Source of the DNA: Sphingobium sp. EM0848
GTDB lineage: Bacteria > Pseudomonadota > Alphaproteobacteria > Sphingomonadales > Sphingomonadaceae
Direction of reading: 5' to 3'
NCBI RefSeq assembly: GCF_013375555.1
Contig: NZ_JABXWB010000005.1
Span: 558,001-622,000, forward strand
Length of the DNA stretch: 64,000 nucleotides
Shown: one piece after another, positions 51,735 to 61,719 of the stretch
Layout: every line of letters begins with the position of its first letter
Numbering within the stretch: position 1 is the first letter of the stretch
Made by a program: the position numbers and the translations under genes
Notes under the pieces: generated by a model
What the model was told of the DNA's origin: nothing
What the model saw: the letters and a program-made list of their open reading frames with translations, nothing else
Database searches by the model: none

Positions 51735-52037
51735 TCAGCCGCTATCCTCCCCCTCCGCGATCACCAGTTCGTTGATCCCGGCCCCGGCGAGACGGAACGC
51801 GGCAGCATCCTGATAGGCCTGCGAGTGATAAAATTCCATCGCGGCGTCGAAGGAAGGATATTCGACCAGAACGAAACGCTCAAACTCCCTGGTTCCTTCC
51901 AATATTTCGAATCGTCCGCCGCGTGACAGAATTTTCGCCCCGTATTTTTGCGATGCGGGGCCGGCTCTCTTCACATATTCAAAATATTCATCCGGCTTTA
52001 TTATTTTCGATCTGGCGATCCAATAAGCAGGCTTCAT
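51735..52037 (-). CDS. DUF1330 protein
   Basis: A 100-residue protein of the DUF1330 dimeric alpha+beta barrel type: YWIARSKI at the start, KILSRGGRFEILEG and VLVEYPSFDAAMEFYHS in the middle. Function unknown; the fold resembles small monooxygenases and isomerases. Divergent from the ThDP enzyme gene across about 40-50 bases. Confidence 0.85.
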   Translation of the reverse strand: MKPAYWIARSKIIKPDEYFEYVKRAGPASQKYGAKILSRGGRFEILEGTREFERFVLVEYPSFDAAMEFYHSQAYQDAAAFRLAGAGINELVIAEGEDSG

Positions 52038-52073
52038 GATCTCTTCTCCAAATATATGGAGATTTATTATCGA

Positions 52074-53744
52074 ATGGAGAGTTTAGTGTCACCAAAAAAC
52101 GTCAAAAATACTACGGCTGAACTGGCCGTGGACACGATGATCGCCCATGGGATCGACAGGCTCTATGGCGTGCCCGGCATCCATAATGACGGGCTGTTCG
52201 ACGCGCTGCACGGCGCGCGCGACCGGATCCGCACGATCCATGCCCGGCATGAGCAGACCACGGGCTATATGGCGCTCGGCGCCGCGTTGGCGACCGGGCA
52301 GCCGCAGGTCTTCGCCGCCGTTCCGGGGCCGGGCATCCTCAACGCGTCGGCGGCGCTGCTAACCGCTTATGGCATGAACGCGCCGGTGCTGGCGCTGGCC
52401 GGACAGATCCCGACCGACGCGATGGAGCGCGGCCATGGCCATCTGCACGAAATCCGCGACCAGATCGGCCTGCTGCGCCATCTCACCAAGGACGCGCAGC
52501 GCATCACCGGCCCCGCCGATGCCGGGCCGAAGATCGCCGCCGCCCTGCAACTCGCCCAATCCGGCCGCCCCGGTCCGGTCGCGCTGGAATGCGCCATCGA
52601 CGTCTGGCCCGCCAGCGGCCCCGGCGACGCCGCCCCGCCCTTGCCGATCGCCCGGCCCGCCGTCGACAGCGACGCCATCGAACAGGCCGCAAAGCTGCTG
52701 GGCGCGGCCAAGCGGCCCCTGATCATGGTCGGCGGCGGCGCACAGGATGCGGGCGAAGCGCTGCTGGGCGTCGCGGAAATGCTGCAGGCCCCGGTCGGCT
52801 GCTACCGGCGCGGCCATGGGGCGATTCCCGGATCACATCCGCTAGCGGTCAACCTGCCGATGGCGCACCGGCTCTGGCGGGAGGCCGACGTCGTGCTGGC
52901 GGTCGGAACCCGGCTTTACACCCAGCAAAGCGTCTGGGGCGTGGACGAAGAGCTCAAGATCGTGCGCATCGACATCGAACCGGAGGAGCCGGGCCGCTAT
53001 CGCAATCCCGACTGCGCGATCCTGGCGGACGCAGGCGCGGCGCTGACCGCGCTGGCCAAAGCCCTGCCCCGCTACAACGCCGCGCGCGCGCGGCGCGACC
53101 TGTCCGCCGAACGCGGCTGGATGGCACGCGAACTGGGGCGGCTGGAACTGCAAATGGCCTTTCTCGCCGCAATCCGGCGCGCATTGCCGCCCGAAGGCAT
53201 ATTGGTCGATGAAGTCACCCAGATGGGGTTCGCCGCACGGCTGGCCTATCAGGCAGAACGGCCGCGCAGCTTCCTGTCCGGCGGCCAGCAGGACAATCTG
53301 GGCTTCGGCTTCGGCACCGCGCTCGGCGCCAAGACCGCGGTCGGCGACCGGCCGGTGGTGGCGATCACCGGCGACGGCGGTTTTGGCTATCAGGCCTTCG
53401 AACTGGCAACGGCGGTCAAGCATGGCATCGCGCTGGTCACCGTCGTGTTCGATGACAGTGCCTTCGGCAATGTCCGGCGCATCCAGGATCAGGCCTATGG
53501 CGGGCGGCGCATCGCCGACAGCCTGCACAATCCCGATTTCGTCGCCTATGCCGACAGTTTCGGCGTCCGCGCGGTCCGGGCGGAAACGCCCGCAGCGCTG
53601 GAACGGGCACTGGTCGAGGCGCTGCGCGCGAACGAGCCAGCCCTGATCCATGTGCCGGTGGGGGAGATGCCCAGCCCCTGGCCGCTCATCATGCTGCCAC
53701 GGATCAGGGGCACGGCGCAGCCGGGGGAACGCGCCTGGCCATGA
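52074..53744 (+). CDS. Thiamine-diphosphate-dependent enzyme (acetolactate synthase/benzoylformate decarboxylase family)
   Basis: About 556 residues in three domains. The PYR domain has catalytic Glu in ARHEQTTGYMA; the middle domain spans about 195-330; the PP domain has ITGDGGFGYQAFELATAV followed by an FDD-SAFGN segment, the ThDP/Mg motif. Members decarboxylate or ligate 2-oxo acids. The start is uncertain: ATG 52074, ATG 52056 or GTG 52086 (with GGAGAG). With the nearby ALDH it could convert a 2-oxo acid to an aldehyde and then to an acid. It follows the transporter-hydrolase genes on the same strand. Confidence 0.87.
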   Translation: MESLVSPKNVKNTTAELAVDTMIAHGIDRLYGVPGIHNDGLFDALHGARDRIRTIHARHEQTTGYMALGAALATGQPQVFAAVPGPGILNASAALLTAYGMNAPVLALAGQIPTDAMERGHGHLHEIRDQIGLLRHLTKDAQRITGPADAGPKIAAALQLAQSGRPGPVALECAIDVWPASGPGDAAPPLPIARPAVDSDAIEQAAKLLGAAKRPLIMVGGGAQDAGEALLGVAEMLQAPVGCYRRGHGAIPGSHPLAVNLPMAHRLWREADVVLAVGTRLYTQQSVWGVDEELKIVRIDIEPEEPGRYRNPDCAILADAGAALTALAKALPRYNAARARRDLSAERGWMARELGRLELQMAFLAAIRRALPPEGILVDEVTQMGFAARLAYQAERPRSFLSGGQQDNLGFGFGTALGAKTAVGDRPVVAITGDGGFGYQAFELATAVKHGIALVTVVFDDSAFGNVRRIQDQAYGGRRIADSLHNPDFVAYADSFGVRAVRAETPAALERALVEALRANEPALIHVPVGEMPSPWPLIMLPRIRGTAQPGERAWP

Positions 53745-53778
53745 GGGAAAGCCGCCGGGTCCATCGGACCCGGCGGCG

Positions 53779-54768
53779 TCAGGCGGCCTCGACGGCGGCC
53801 GTGGTCTCGCGCTTGGCCCTTTCGGCATAGCGCCGCGCCAGCACCGAGCAGACGATAAGCTGCGCCTGATGATACATGATCAGCGGCAGCACGATCATGC
53901 CGAGCGCCGGATTCTGGCCGAACAGCACGCGCGCGATCGGCGCGCCATTCGCCAGGCTCTTCTTCGAACCGCAGAAGACCGCCGTCACCTCATCAGCCCG
54001 GCTGAAGCCCAGCAGGCGGCTGACCAGCGTCGTCAGCGCGATCACGCTTCCCAGCAGCGCCAGCACGAGCAGCGCGATGACCAGCAACGTCGCGGGCGCA
54101 TAGCGCGACCACAGCCCCGCCTGCGTGGATTCGCAGAAGGCGGCATAGACGATGAGCAGGATCACGAAACGGTCGGCCTTTGATGTCCAGGCCTTGTGCC
54201 GGGTGACGAAGCCGCCGATCCACGGGCGCAGAAGCTGCCCCGCCGCGAAGGGCAGGAGCAGCGTCTTCATCACGTCCCAGATCGCCGGCAGCAGCGGCAG
54301 ATGCCCCGTGGCGGTCTTCGCCACCAGGCTCACCAGCAACGGCGTCAGCACCATGCCCAGCAGCCCCGACAGCGTCGCGTCGAAGATCGCCGCAGGCACA
54401 TTGCCCCGGCCGATGGCGGTCATCGCGACCGAGGAGGAAATGGTCGAGGACAGCGCGCAGAGGTAGAAGATGCCCAGCCGTATCTCCGGCGCCAGCACGG
54501 TCTTCAGGCCGAAGAACAGCGCAGCGCCGATGGCGGGGAACAGCATGTAGGTGCTGCCATGGACCAGCAGATGGAGCCGCCAGCTCGCGGCCCCCGCGCG
54601 CATCGCGGCGGGGGAAAGTGCGGCGCCGTGCAGGAAGAAGACGAACGCAATACCGGCGGTGGTGACGATCCCCAGATGCAGGGGGCCGTCCTCAGCCCCG
54701 AGCCAGGGCATGGCGAGGGCAAGCGCCACCGCGCCCAGCATGGCCAGAACGAAACCGTCAATCTTCAT
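53779..54768 (-). CDS. Bile acid:sodium symporter (BASS)-family transporter
   Basis: A 329-residue protein with about ten membrane helices, of the SBF-like/SLC10A7 group. The conserved crossover region shows in ALSSTISSSVAMTAIGRGNVPAAIFDATLSG and TAVFCGSKKSLANGAP. Family members take up bile acids, pantoate, 2-oxo acids and other organic anions with sodium. It overlaps the GntR gene by ATGA, so regulator and transporter are co-produced. Confidence 0.87.
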   Translation of the reverse strand: MKIDGFVLAMLGAVALALAMPWLGAEDGPLHLGIVTTAGIAFVFFLHGAALSPAAMRAGAASWRLHLLVHGSTYMLFPAIGAALFFGLKTVLAPEIRLGIFYLCALSSTISSSVAMTAIGRGNVPAAIFDATLSGLLGMVLTPLLVSLVAKTATGHLPLLPAIWDVMKTLLLPFAAGQLLRPWIGGFVTRHKAWTSKADRFVILLIVYAAFCESTQAGLWSRYAPATLLVIALLVLALLGSVIALTTLVSRLLGFSRADEVTAVFCGSKKSLANGAPIARVLFGQNPALGMIVLPLIMYHQAQLIVCSVLARRYAERAKRETTAAVEAA

Positions 54769-55526
54769 GACCTGTTCCTCTCGCGGCCGCCCGTCACGCC
54801 CGGCGGAAGGGCCGCCAGCACCTGGTCCGCCACGCCCGCCTGGTGATCCGCCATATGATGTCCGGCCGCTTCGGCGTCGCGGCGCTCGATCGCCGCGATG
54901 ATCTCGTCATGGTCATGCGCGAACTCCAGATTCATTTCGCGCATGGTGAGCGCGAAATGCCGTGCCCGGTGAAGGTGGACGATCAGGCTGGCGTGCATCT
55001 CGACAAGCGTCCGGTTGCCGCACTGGACCACCACCGCGCGGTGGAACTGCTCGTTCGAAAGATAATAGCGCGCCGGATCATGGCTGACATAGGCGGATTT
55101 CAGCGCGTCATGGATCACGCGCAGGTCGCGGATCTGCTCGACCGTGCCCGAACGGCAGAGGATACGGGCCGCCTCGGCCTCGATCATGGCGATGACCGCG
55201 AATTGTTCGCGCAGCCTTTCGGGATCGAGGGCCGTGACCCGCGCGCCGCGCCGCGGCAGCAGCTCGACGAGATTTTCGGTCGCCAGCACCTTGAGCGCTT
55301 CGCGCAGCGGCGTGCGCGACAGGCCCAGCCTTTCGCAAAGCTGCTTTTCCTGCACCCGCGAGCGCGGCGGCAATTCCCCGCGCACGATCATGTCGCGGAC
55401 ATGATCGACCGCCTTGCGGGTCAGGGATTGCGAGGGGGAAGCGGACTCCATGGCAGCCTTGACCGGTGCCCTAAAGACGGGGCTCTTGGCAACCTCCCCC
55501 ACCAAGATCGGCTCATGCAGGCTCAT
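54765..55526 (-). CDS. GntR-family regulator, FCD-domain (FadR-like) type
   Basis: A 253-residue regulator. The winged helix-turn-helix (about 35-100) reads VRDMIVRGELPPRSRVQEKQLCERLGLSRTPLREALKVLA; the FCD all-helical domain follows with its metal-ligand pattern (Asp near SHDPARYY, His in NEQFHRAVV, His in HDEIIAAIERRDAEAAGHHM). Such regulators are usually repressors released by an organic acid. It overlaps the preceding FAH gene by 14 bases. The TGCATGCA palindromes near 49.4 kb are candidate targets. Confidence 0.88.
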   Translation of the reverse strand: MSLHEPILVGEVAKSPVFRAPVKAAMESASPSQSLTRKAVDHVRDMIVRGELPPRSRVQEKQLCERLGLSRTPLREALKVLATENLVELLPRRGARVTALDPERLREQFAVIAMIEAEAARILCRSGTVEQIRDLRVIHDALKSAYVSHDPARYYLSNEQFHRAVVVQCGNRTLVEMHASLIVHLHRARHFALTMREMNLEFAHDHDEIIAAIERRDAEAAGHHMADHQAGVADQVLAALPPGVTGGRERNRS

Positions 55527-56352
55527 CGGCTATCTCGTTCCTCAGCGTCCCGATCTGCGAGATTTCGACTTCCAGCACATCGCCCGCCTTGAGCCAGCTT
55601 GGCGGGTTGCGGCGCGCACCGACCCCGGCGGGCGTGCCGCTGGCGATGATGTCGCCCGGCTCGAGCCGGGTGAATCGCGAGGCATATTCGATCAGCCGCG
55701 CCGGGCCGAAGGTGAAATTATCGGTGTTGTTATGCTGGCGCACCTCGCCGTTCACGCGGGTTTCGAGCGTCAGCGGATAGCGGATTTCACTGGCCGGAAC
55801 GAACCAGGGACCGACCGACCCGCTTGCGTCGAAATTCTTGCCCACCGGCAGCGAAACCTGCTGATAGTCGCGGATCGTGCCGTCGTTGAAGATGGTATAG
55901 CCGGCGATATGGCCCATCGCCTCTTCCAGCGCGATATGCCGCCCGGCCTTGCCGATCACGATGGCCAGTTCGCCCTCATAATCGAGATGATCCGAAACCC
56001 GGGGCTTCAGGATCGGCGCGCCGTGCGGGACGACGCTTGCCGGCAGGCGAATGAAGAATTGCGGATCGCCGCCGACGTCGCGGTTCATTTCGGCGGCATG
56101 GTCGGAATAGTTCGCACCGACCGCAAGGATCTTGCCGGCATCGGGCAGCGGGCTGTCGAGTTCGACATCCTCGAACCGGCCCAGCGGCTCGCCCGTGGCG
56201 GCGCGACGCGCGGCCTCCTCAAGACGACCGGCTGCGATAGCCTCCCGCAATGTTACGCCAAGACCGGCCACCGACAGATCGACGACCGCTCCATCATCGC
56301 GGAGCACGCCCCAACATGGTCTGCCTGCAAATCGGAAACTGATGAATTTCAT
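55513..56352 (-). CDS. Fumarylacetoacetate hydrolase-family protein
   Basis: A 279-residue FAH-family enzyme: GANYSDHAAEMNRDV opens the catalytic domain, metal ligands lie in LDYEGELAIVIGK and GYTIFNDGTIRDYQ, and GDIIASGTPAGVGARRNP is the family end motif. This short form is typical of acylpyruvate hydrolases and oxaloacetate or 2-hydroxymuconate-type enzymes. It precedes GntR in the operon. The other FAH gene (18149-19144) is only distantly similar. Confidence 0.88.
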   Translation of the reverse strand: MKFISFRFAGRPCWGVLRDDGAVVDLSVAGLGVTLREAIAAGRLEEAARRAATGEPLGRFEDVELDSPLPDAGKILAVGANYSDHAAEMNRDVGGDPQFFIRLPASVVPHGAPILKPRVSDHLDYEGELAIVIGKAGRHIALEEAMGHIAGYTIFNDGTIRDYQQVSLPVGKNFDASGSVGPWFVPASEIRYPLTLETRVNGEVRQHNNTDNFTFGPARLIEYASRFTRLEPGDIIASGTPAGVGARRNPPSWLKAGDVLEVEISQIGTLRNEIADEPA

Positions 56353-56579
56353 GGGGATAAACTCCTATTCTGCGTCCGCCTGCGCACAGACGTCAGCGGC
56401 GATGAAGGCTGGGTGGATGGCGCAGCGCGCGGCAATAGCGGTGATGCGGGGCCGATTGCCCCTGGCGCCGAAGCGGCGCGCATTGGCAGGCTGGGGGGTG
56501 ACGGGTGCGTCGGAGAACATCGGAGAGGCGCCTACCCTCATAGTGCCCGAGCGGCACCTCACAGGCGTCAAGCCCATGG

Positions 56580-57692
56580 TCAGTGCCTTTCACTGGCCCA
56601 GGCGCAGACGGCGTCGGCAACCGACGCCAGCGCATCGGGCTGGCCTGCATAGCTGTGGCTTGCTCCCGGGATCGTCAGATAGCGTTTGTCGCGGGACATG
56701 GCGGCCGCGAAGGTTTCTCGCACATGCCCCGGCGGCACGGCATCGTCCGCGCCATTCTCGATCACCAGCAGCGGACTGCCAATCGCTGCGACCGACCAGA
56801 CCGCATCGACATTGCTGTCCTCAATCGACCATTGCGACAGCCATGCTTCGGGCGTCGTGACGCGGGCGATACCGGCGGGCGACTGGTTGACGGCTTGCGG
56901 CACGCCCAGCCAGCAACGGCCCGCGGGACGGCCGTTGGGATCGATCGTCGGATCGAGGAAATGGGGATCGGCCATGGTGCCCGGCACGATGAACGGGTCA
57001 AGCCGCCCCTCGTCGATCCGCTCCCATGCAAGCGCGGATATGCGACGGATCCGGGCACGCTGTGCGGCCCGATAGGTCGCCAGGAAGGCCTGGTCATAGG
57101 GAGGTGCAGGCACGCCTTCGCCATAGAGGTCGAGCGCGAGATCACGCTCGCCCGGTGCCTCCTCCGCCATCACCGCAGGATCGATGATGTCGGCAAGCAT
57201 CCGTGCGCGGGATGTGTGGGCACCCAGGAAGACAAGCCCGTCGGCGGGTTCAAGCCCCGCCTCCGCCAACCGCAGCGGCGTGTGATCCGGCGTCTCCACG
57301 ATCGTCGGCCGGGTCGCCTGCTCCTGGTAAAAGGCCGACAGCGTGCCACTCCCGCTCCAGCCAAGCAGATTGACGCGCGCATAGCCCAGCGTCTCGCGCG
57401 CGAAGCGGACCCAGGCGCCGACATCCAGCAGGCTGCGCTCCACCACCGCCAGCGCCTCATTGCGCGCATAGCGGGTGGAAACGGTCAGCAGATCGATCCC
57501 GCGCGCGACTATGGCTTCCTCCAGCGGCATCAGGTGCCAGGCACCGGCGGGGCGCAGGAACAGATAGAGAGAGCGCGATGGGCGTTCCCCCGCCTGGAGC
57601 AGCAGGCCATTCAACGGAATCCGCTCGCGGTCCGGAGCCGACCGGCAGCCCCCGGCTTCCGTCGCCACCCAGCGCATCAAGCCTGTGGTCAT
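56580..57692 (-). CDS. Alpha/beta hydrolase (large type)
   Basis: A 370-residue alpha/beta hydrolase with nucleophile Ser113 (LLGWSGSGTL), an acid in ENGADDAVPPGHV and base His in PGASHSYAG. An inserted lid of about 150 residues lies between the nucleophile and the acid. The start overlaps the flavin monooxygenase stop by ATGA. About 230 bases without a gene separate it from the FAH gene downstream. Probably hydrolyses an ester or a ring-opened product made by the monooxygenase. Confidence 0.82.
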   Translation of the reverse strand: MTTGLMRWVATEAGGCRSAPDRERIPLNGLLLQAGERPSRSLYLFLRPAGAWHLMPLEEAIVARGIDLLTVSTRYARNEALAVVERSLLDVGAWVRFARETLGYARVNLLGWSGSGTLSAFYQEQATRPTIVETPDHTPLRLAEAGLEPADGLVFLGAHTSRARMLADIIDPAVMAEEAPGERDLALDLYGEGVPAPPYDQAFLATYRAAQRARIRRISALAWERIDEGRLDPFIVPGTMADPHFLDPTIDPNGRPAGRCWLGVPQAVNQSPAGIARVTTPEAWLSQWSIEDSNVDAVWSVAAIGSPLLVIENGADDAVPPGHVRETFAAAMSRDKRYLTIPGASHSYAGQPDALASVADAVCAWASERH

Positions 57693-59194
57693 GCCGCCGC
57701 CCGCGCCGCTTCGATCCAGCGGCAGAACCAGTCTTCGATCAGGTCGGCGCGATCCACATCGGCGGCAACCGCGATATAGCCGTCCGGGCGTACCAGAAGC
57801 AGGCAGTCGCCGGTCAGGCCATAGTTCCAGCGCAGCTCTCCCCCGGCATCCCGGTAGGAAGCGGGACCGCGATCGACCTCGACCACCCGCAGATGCACAT
57901 CGACGGACGCGGGGATCTCCGCCGATCCGCCGACCGCCAGCAGGATGAAACCGGGATGGCGGAACAGGTCGAAAATGCGGATCGCCGTCCCCACCGGATC
58001 GAGGATCGCGGCATCGGGCGCGCGGTCGCCGGCGCGGATGCCGCCGGGCTTTGCGCGATGTTCGGCGGTCAGCGGCGACGCGCGATAATGGAGGTCCAGT
58101 TGCAGCGTGGCCCGGCCGCGATGCATGTCGGCCTTGTCGGTCATGGCGCTCAGCAGGCCCCTGCTCATATCCAGCACCCCGGCGCCGATGTCCCGCCGCT
58201 CGGTCTCATAGCTGTCCAGCAGCGCCTCGTCCGCGCCCGCCAGAACGGCGGCGAGTTTCCAGCCGAGGTTGAAGCTGTCCTGCACGCTGGTGTTGAGGCC
58301 CTGCCCGCCGGTCGGCGGATGGGCATGGGCGGCGTCCCCCGCGATGAAGGCATGGCCGCGCCGATAGCTGTCGGCAAGGCGGAAGTTCACCCGGTAGATC
58401 GACGTCCAGCTGAGCTCTCCGGCGACCAGCGAAGCATCGCCGGTCCGCGCCGCGATCATCGCCTGAATCGACTCCCGGCTGCGCTCCGGTTCCTCACCAT
58501 CGATGAGTTCGGCCGAAAGCTGGAAACTGTCGGTCCCGGCGAGCGGGCAGAGCGCGAACTGCCCGCCCGGCGCCCTGGGCCAACGATGCCAGGCATCGGC
58601 GGGCAGATTGGCGACCGGCAGGTCGGCGACCAGCATGCGGAACGTGCCCGTTTCGCCGGGATAACCGATCCCCAACTGCTTGCGCACCGTGCTGCGCGCA
58701 CCATCGGTGCCGACCAGCCAGGAGCAGGCAATGATCTCTTCCCCATCCCCGCTACGGACATGGGCCTGCACCCCGCCCCCGGTTTCGGCAAAATCGAGCA
58801 ACTCGGCGCCGAATTCGACCCGGCCGCCCAGTTCGGCAAGCCGGGCGCGCAGGATCGCCTCGGTCCGCCATTGCGGGATCATCAGCGATTGCGGATAAGG
58901 CTCACCGGCTTTTGCCTCCACTTCGCCGCGAACCCGCTGAGGCTCCTCTCCGCCCTTTCCATAGTTGACGATGGGCGGATAGGGTGCCGAGGCAGCCAGG
59001 AAAGCGTCGATCATCCCCAATTGCTCGAAAATCTCGATCGTGCGGGGCTGGAGTCCCTTGCCCCGCGACCCGGCGAAGGGTTCCGTGCTCCGCTCGATCA
59101 AACGGAACGCCACGCCCCTGCGGGCCAGGTCGATCGCCAGCGTCAGCCCGGCGGAACCGGCACCGACGATCAGGACCTGGACGCTGTCGTTCAT
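57689..59194 (-). CDS. FAD-dependent phenol hydroxylase-type monooxygenase
   Basis: A 501-residue class A flavin hydroxylase: FAD loop LIVGAGSAGLTLAIDLARRG, GLQPRTIEIFEQLG, DG motif LVGTDGARSTVRKQLG, and FIAGDAAHAHPPTGGQGLNTSVQDSFNLGWKLA region for FAD and substrate closing, plus the C-terminal thioredoxin-like domain of the PheA/MhpA group. It hydroxylates an aromatic ring. The start at 59194 begins at MNDSVQVLIVG. Located between the truncated TonB receptor and the hydrolase on the same strand. Confidence 0.9.
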   Translation of the reverse strand: MNDSVQVLIVGAGSAGLTLAIDLARRGVAFRLIERSTEPFAGSRGKGLQPRTIEIFEQLGMIDAFLAASAPYPPIVNYGKGGEEPQRVRGEVEAKAGEPYPQSLMIPQWRTEAILRARLAELGGRVEFGAELLDFAETGGGVQAHVRSGDGEEIIACSWLVGTDGARSTVRKQLGIGYPGETGTFRMLVADLPVANLPADAWHRWPRAPGGQFALCPLAGTDSFQLSAELIDGEEPERSRESIQAMIAARTGDASLVAGELSWTSIYRVNFRLADSYRRGHAFIAGDAAHAHPPTGGQGLNTSVQDSFNLGWKLAAVLAGADEALLDSYETERRDIGAGVLDMSRGLLSAMTDKADMHRGRATLQLDLHYRASPLTAEHRAKPGGIRAGDRAPDAAILDPVGTAIRIFDLFRHPGFILLAVGGSAEIPASVDVHLRVVEVDRGPASYRDAGGELRWNYGLTGDCLLLVRPDGYIAVAADVDRADLIEDWFCRWIEAARAAA

Positions 59195-59220
59195 CCCCCC
59201 ATCCGAAGACTCCAAGGCGG

Positions 59221-60825
59221 TCAAAGTTTGAACCTCACGCCCGCACGGAACTGCCGGCCGATGACATCGTAGAGATAACCGTTGGTGCCGGTGCCGAGGA
59301 ACCCCGTGGCGCCGTAAATGGGTGCGACTGGCGGGTCCTTGTCGAACAGGTTCTGGACCGCGAAATAGACCTGAGCGCCCTTGCCGAACTCCGGAATCTT
59401 GAAGCCCAGCGACAGGTCGGTGTAGAACACGGCCGGCACATGGTTGCGGTCGATGTCGACCCCTGCCACCCAGCCATTGTTGAGCTTGCCCGCGCTGATG
59501 AAACGCTCGGTCAGGGTCGCGGTGAAATGATCGGAATCATAGGTGGCGGACGCCAGCCAGCGCCAGCTGGGAACGGCCTGCGAATTCTGGTCGAAATTCG
59601 CGTTCTGCCCGGCATATTCGGTGGTCACGCCACCGATCGTCACCGTGCGGCGGTCGACATAGGTGCCGACCATGCGCAGCCCCAGCGTGCCGTTCCAGTG
59701 GCGCACAAGGTCGGACAGGTTGCGGCGATAGCTCGCCTCAAAATCGACGCCGCGCGTCGCCTCGCCGCCGATATTGAGCGGCTGGAGCTTGACGAGCGTG
59801 ATCTGGTTGGCGGCATTGCGGGTGATGAACGAACATTGCAGCGCGTCGCCGCCCTGGCAGAGGTTGATCACCGCCTGCGCGGTGTTCGAATAGATCGCCT
59901 TGTCGATCTTGATATCGAAATAGTCCACCGACACGGCGAAGCCGGAAAGCCAGTTGGGGCGATAGACGACACCGAGCGCGGTGGTATCGGCCTTTTCGGG
60001 AACCAGATTGGGATTGCCCGCGGCGAATTGCTGGATGCTGTAACTTCTGTTCAGGACCGGATCGCTGATCGTCTGGTTAAGGTTGTTGCCGGCCTGGAAC
60101 AGTTCGGCGAGATTGGGCGCGCGGATGTCGCGTGAGCGCGTGCCGCGGAAGCGCAGCTGGCTGTCGACGTCCCAGGTCAGGCCGAGCTTCCAGCTCGTGA
60201 CATTACCCGACAGGCTATAGTCGGTATAGCGCACCGCCCCGTTGAAATCGACCTCGCGGAAGAAGGGCACATCCTTGAGCAGCGGCACGACCGTCTCGAA
60301 AAAGCCCTCCTTCACATTATAATGGCCGTTGGAGGGACGGAAATTGCCCAGGAAGAAGGCGTTGGTCTGGTCGAGCGCGGTCGTGGCCGCCCGGTAGGAT
60401 TCGCGCCGCCATTCACCGCCAAGCGCAATCGACACCGGACCGGCCCAGGTGGAGAAAGGCTCGCCATGCAGCGACGCTGCCGCCACGTCCTGCTTGATGG
60501 TGATGGTCTGCAGCGACGTGCCGTAGATATAGTTCAGCGCCGCCTGCGTGCTCTTGCCGGTGCCGAAAACGTTGAGCGGAACGCATCCGTTGGTCGGGTC
60601 GGTCAGCGTCGAACGGCAGACGATCTGGTTGTTCGCCGGGTTGACCACGGCGTCGACGGCCTTGTTGAAATTGGCGGTGATGGGGTTGTTGCTATAGTCG
60701 CCGTTGAGGAAATCGGTCTGGCCATGCTGGAAATAGGCGTCCCAGCTCCAGCTTCCGCCGAACTTGCCCTCAAGCCCGCCGACATAGCGATATTGCTTGC
60801 GGTCGTTGCGGCCGACCGACGGCCC
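59221..60825 (-). pseudogene. TonB-dependent receptor missing its 5' part (cut by IS21)
   Basis: About 535 residues of barrel remain, from GRNDRKQYRYVGGLEGKFGG to RAGVRFKL, colinear with the second part of the receptor at 19727-22588. Signal peptide, TonB box, plug and the first strands, over 400 residues by comparison, are absent: the coding sequence stops at the IS21 end at 60826. The remaining part cannot be exported. It was the first gene of the operon with the flavin hydroxylase and hydrolase, whose native promoter is therefore also gone. Confidence 0.88.
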
Positions 60826-60951
60826 TGTCAACGGCGGAGTAAAAGTCGGCCATTGGGCGGCGCAAAATCAGGCCGGGTGATCCGTGTGCTGGCGAGCGCC
60901 GCGAGGGCGTAGCCCGAGTGGGGGTCGCCAACACACGGATGGTCTTTTCTG

Positions 60952-61719
60952 TCAGGGGTTGGAGCGTGCCTTGCGCGCCTGGCTTTGGGCCAGACGATAG
61001 CTCTCTCCGTTCATCTCGAGTATGGAGACGTGGTGGGTAAGCCGGTCGAGGAGCGCGCCTGTCAGGCGCTCGGAGCCGAACGTTTCGGTCCACTCGTCGA
61101 ACGGCAAGTTGCTGGTGATCAGCGTCGAGCCGCGCTCGTAACGCTGCGAGATCAGCTCGAACAGCAGTTCCGCGCCGGTTTTCGAGAGCGGCACGAACCC
61201 CAGTTCATCGATGATGAGGAGCTTGTATCCGGCCATTTGCTTGTGGAGGCGCAGAAGGCGGCGTTCGTCGCGTGCCTCCATCATCGCGCTGACCAGCGCG
61301 GACGCGGTGGTGAAGCCGACCGTCAGGCCCTTCTGGCAGGCGGCAAGGCCGAGGCCGATCGCCACATGGGTCTTGCCGGTTCCCGAGGGACCAAGGGCTA
61401 TGACGTTCTCGCGGCGGTTGATCCAGTCGCAGCGTGCCAGTTCCAGCACCTGCATCTTGTTGAGCTTGGGGATCGCGGCAAAGTCGAAGCTGTCGAGGCT
61501 CTTGGCGGCCGGGAACTTCGCAGCCTTGATCCGGCGCTCGACCATCCGGCGTTCCCGGTCGATCAGCTCCAGTTCGACAAGCCGGGCAAGGTAGCGGACG
61601 TGATCTGCGCCCTCGGCCGCGCATCGCCGGGCCAGCTTGTCATGCTCGCGCAGGAAGGTTGGTAGCTTGAGCGTCTTGAGGTGGCTGGCCAGTAACAGCT
61701 CGGGGGACGGACTGCTCAT
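60952..61719 (-). CDS. istB: IS21 helper ATPase IstB
   Basis: A 255-residue AAA+ protein with Walker A GPSGTGKTH, Walker B LLIIDELGF and the IstB opening LLLASHLKTLKLPTFLREHDKLAR. It assists IstA in target selection and strand transfer. The start at 61719 is set by the ATGA overlap with istA; open frame continues upstream but is istA antisense of frame. It is intact. Confidence 0.93.
   Translation of the reverse strand: MSSPSPELLLASHLKTLKLPTFLREHDKLARRCAAEGADHVRYLARLVELELIDRERRMVERRIKAAKFPAAKSLDSFDFAAIPKLNKMQVLELARCDWINRRENVIALGPSGTGKTHVAIGLGLAACQKGLTVGFTTASALVSAMMEARDERRLLRLHKQMAGYKLLIIDELGFVPLSKTGAELLFELISQRYERGSTLITSNLPFDEWTETFGSERLTGALLDRLTHHVSILEMNGESYRLAQSQARKARSNP

Noticed and set aside
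56353-56579. Short frames between the FAH gene and the large hydrolase
   Set aside because: Frames of about 70-85 codons have no recognisable motif, no ribosome site and atypical composition; I see no gene in these 227 bases.
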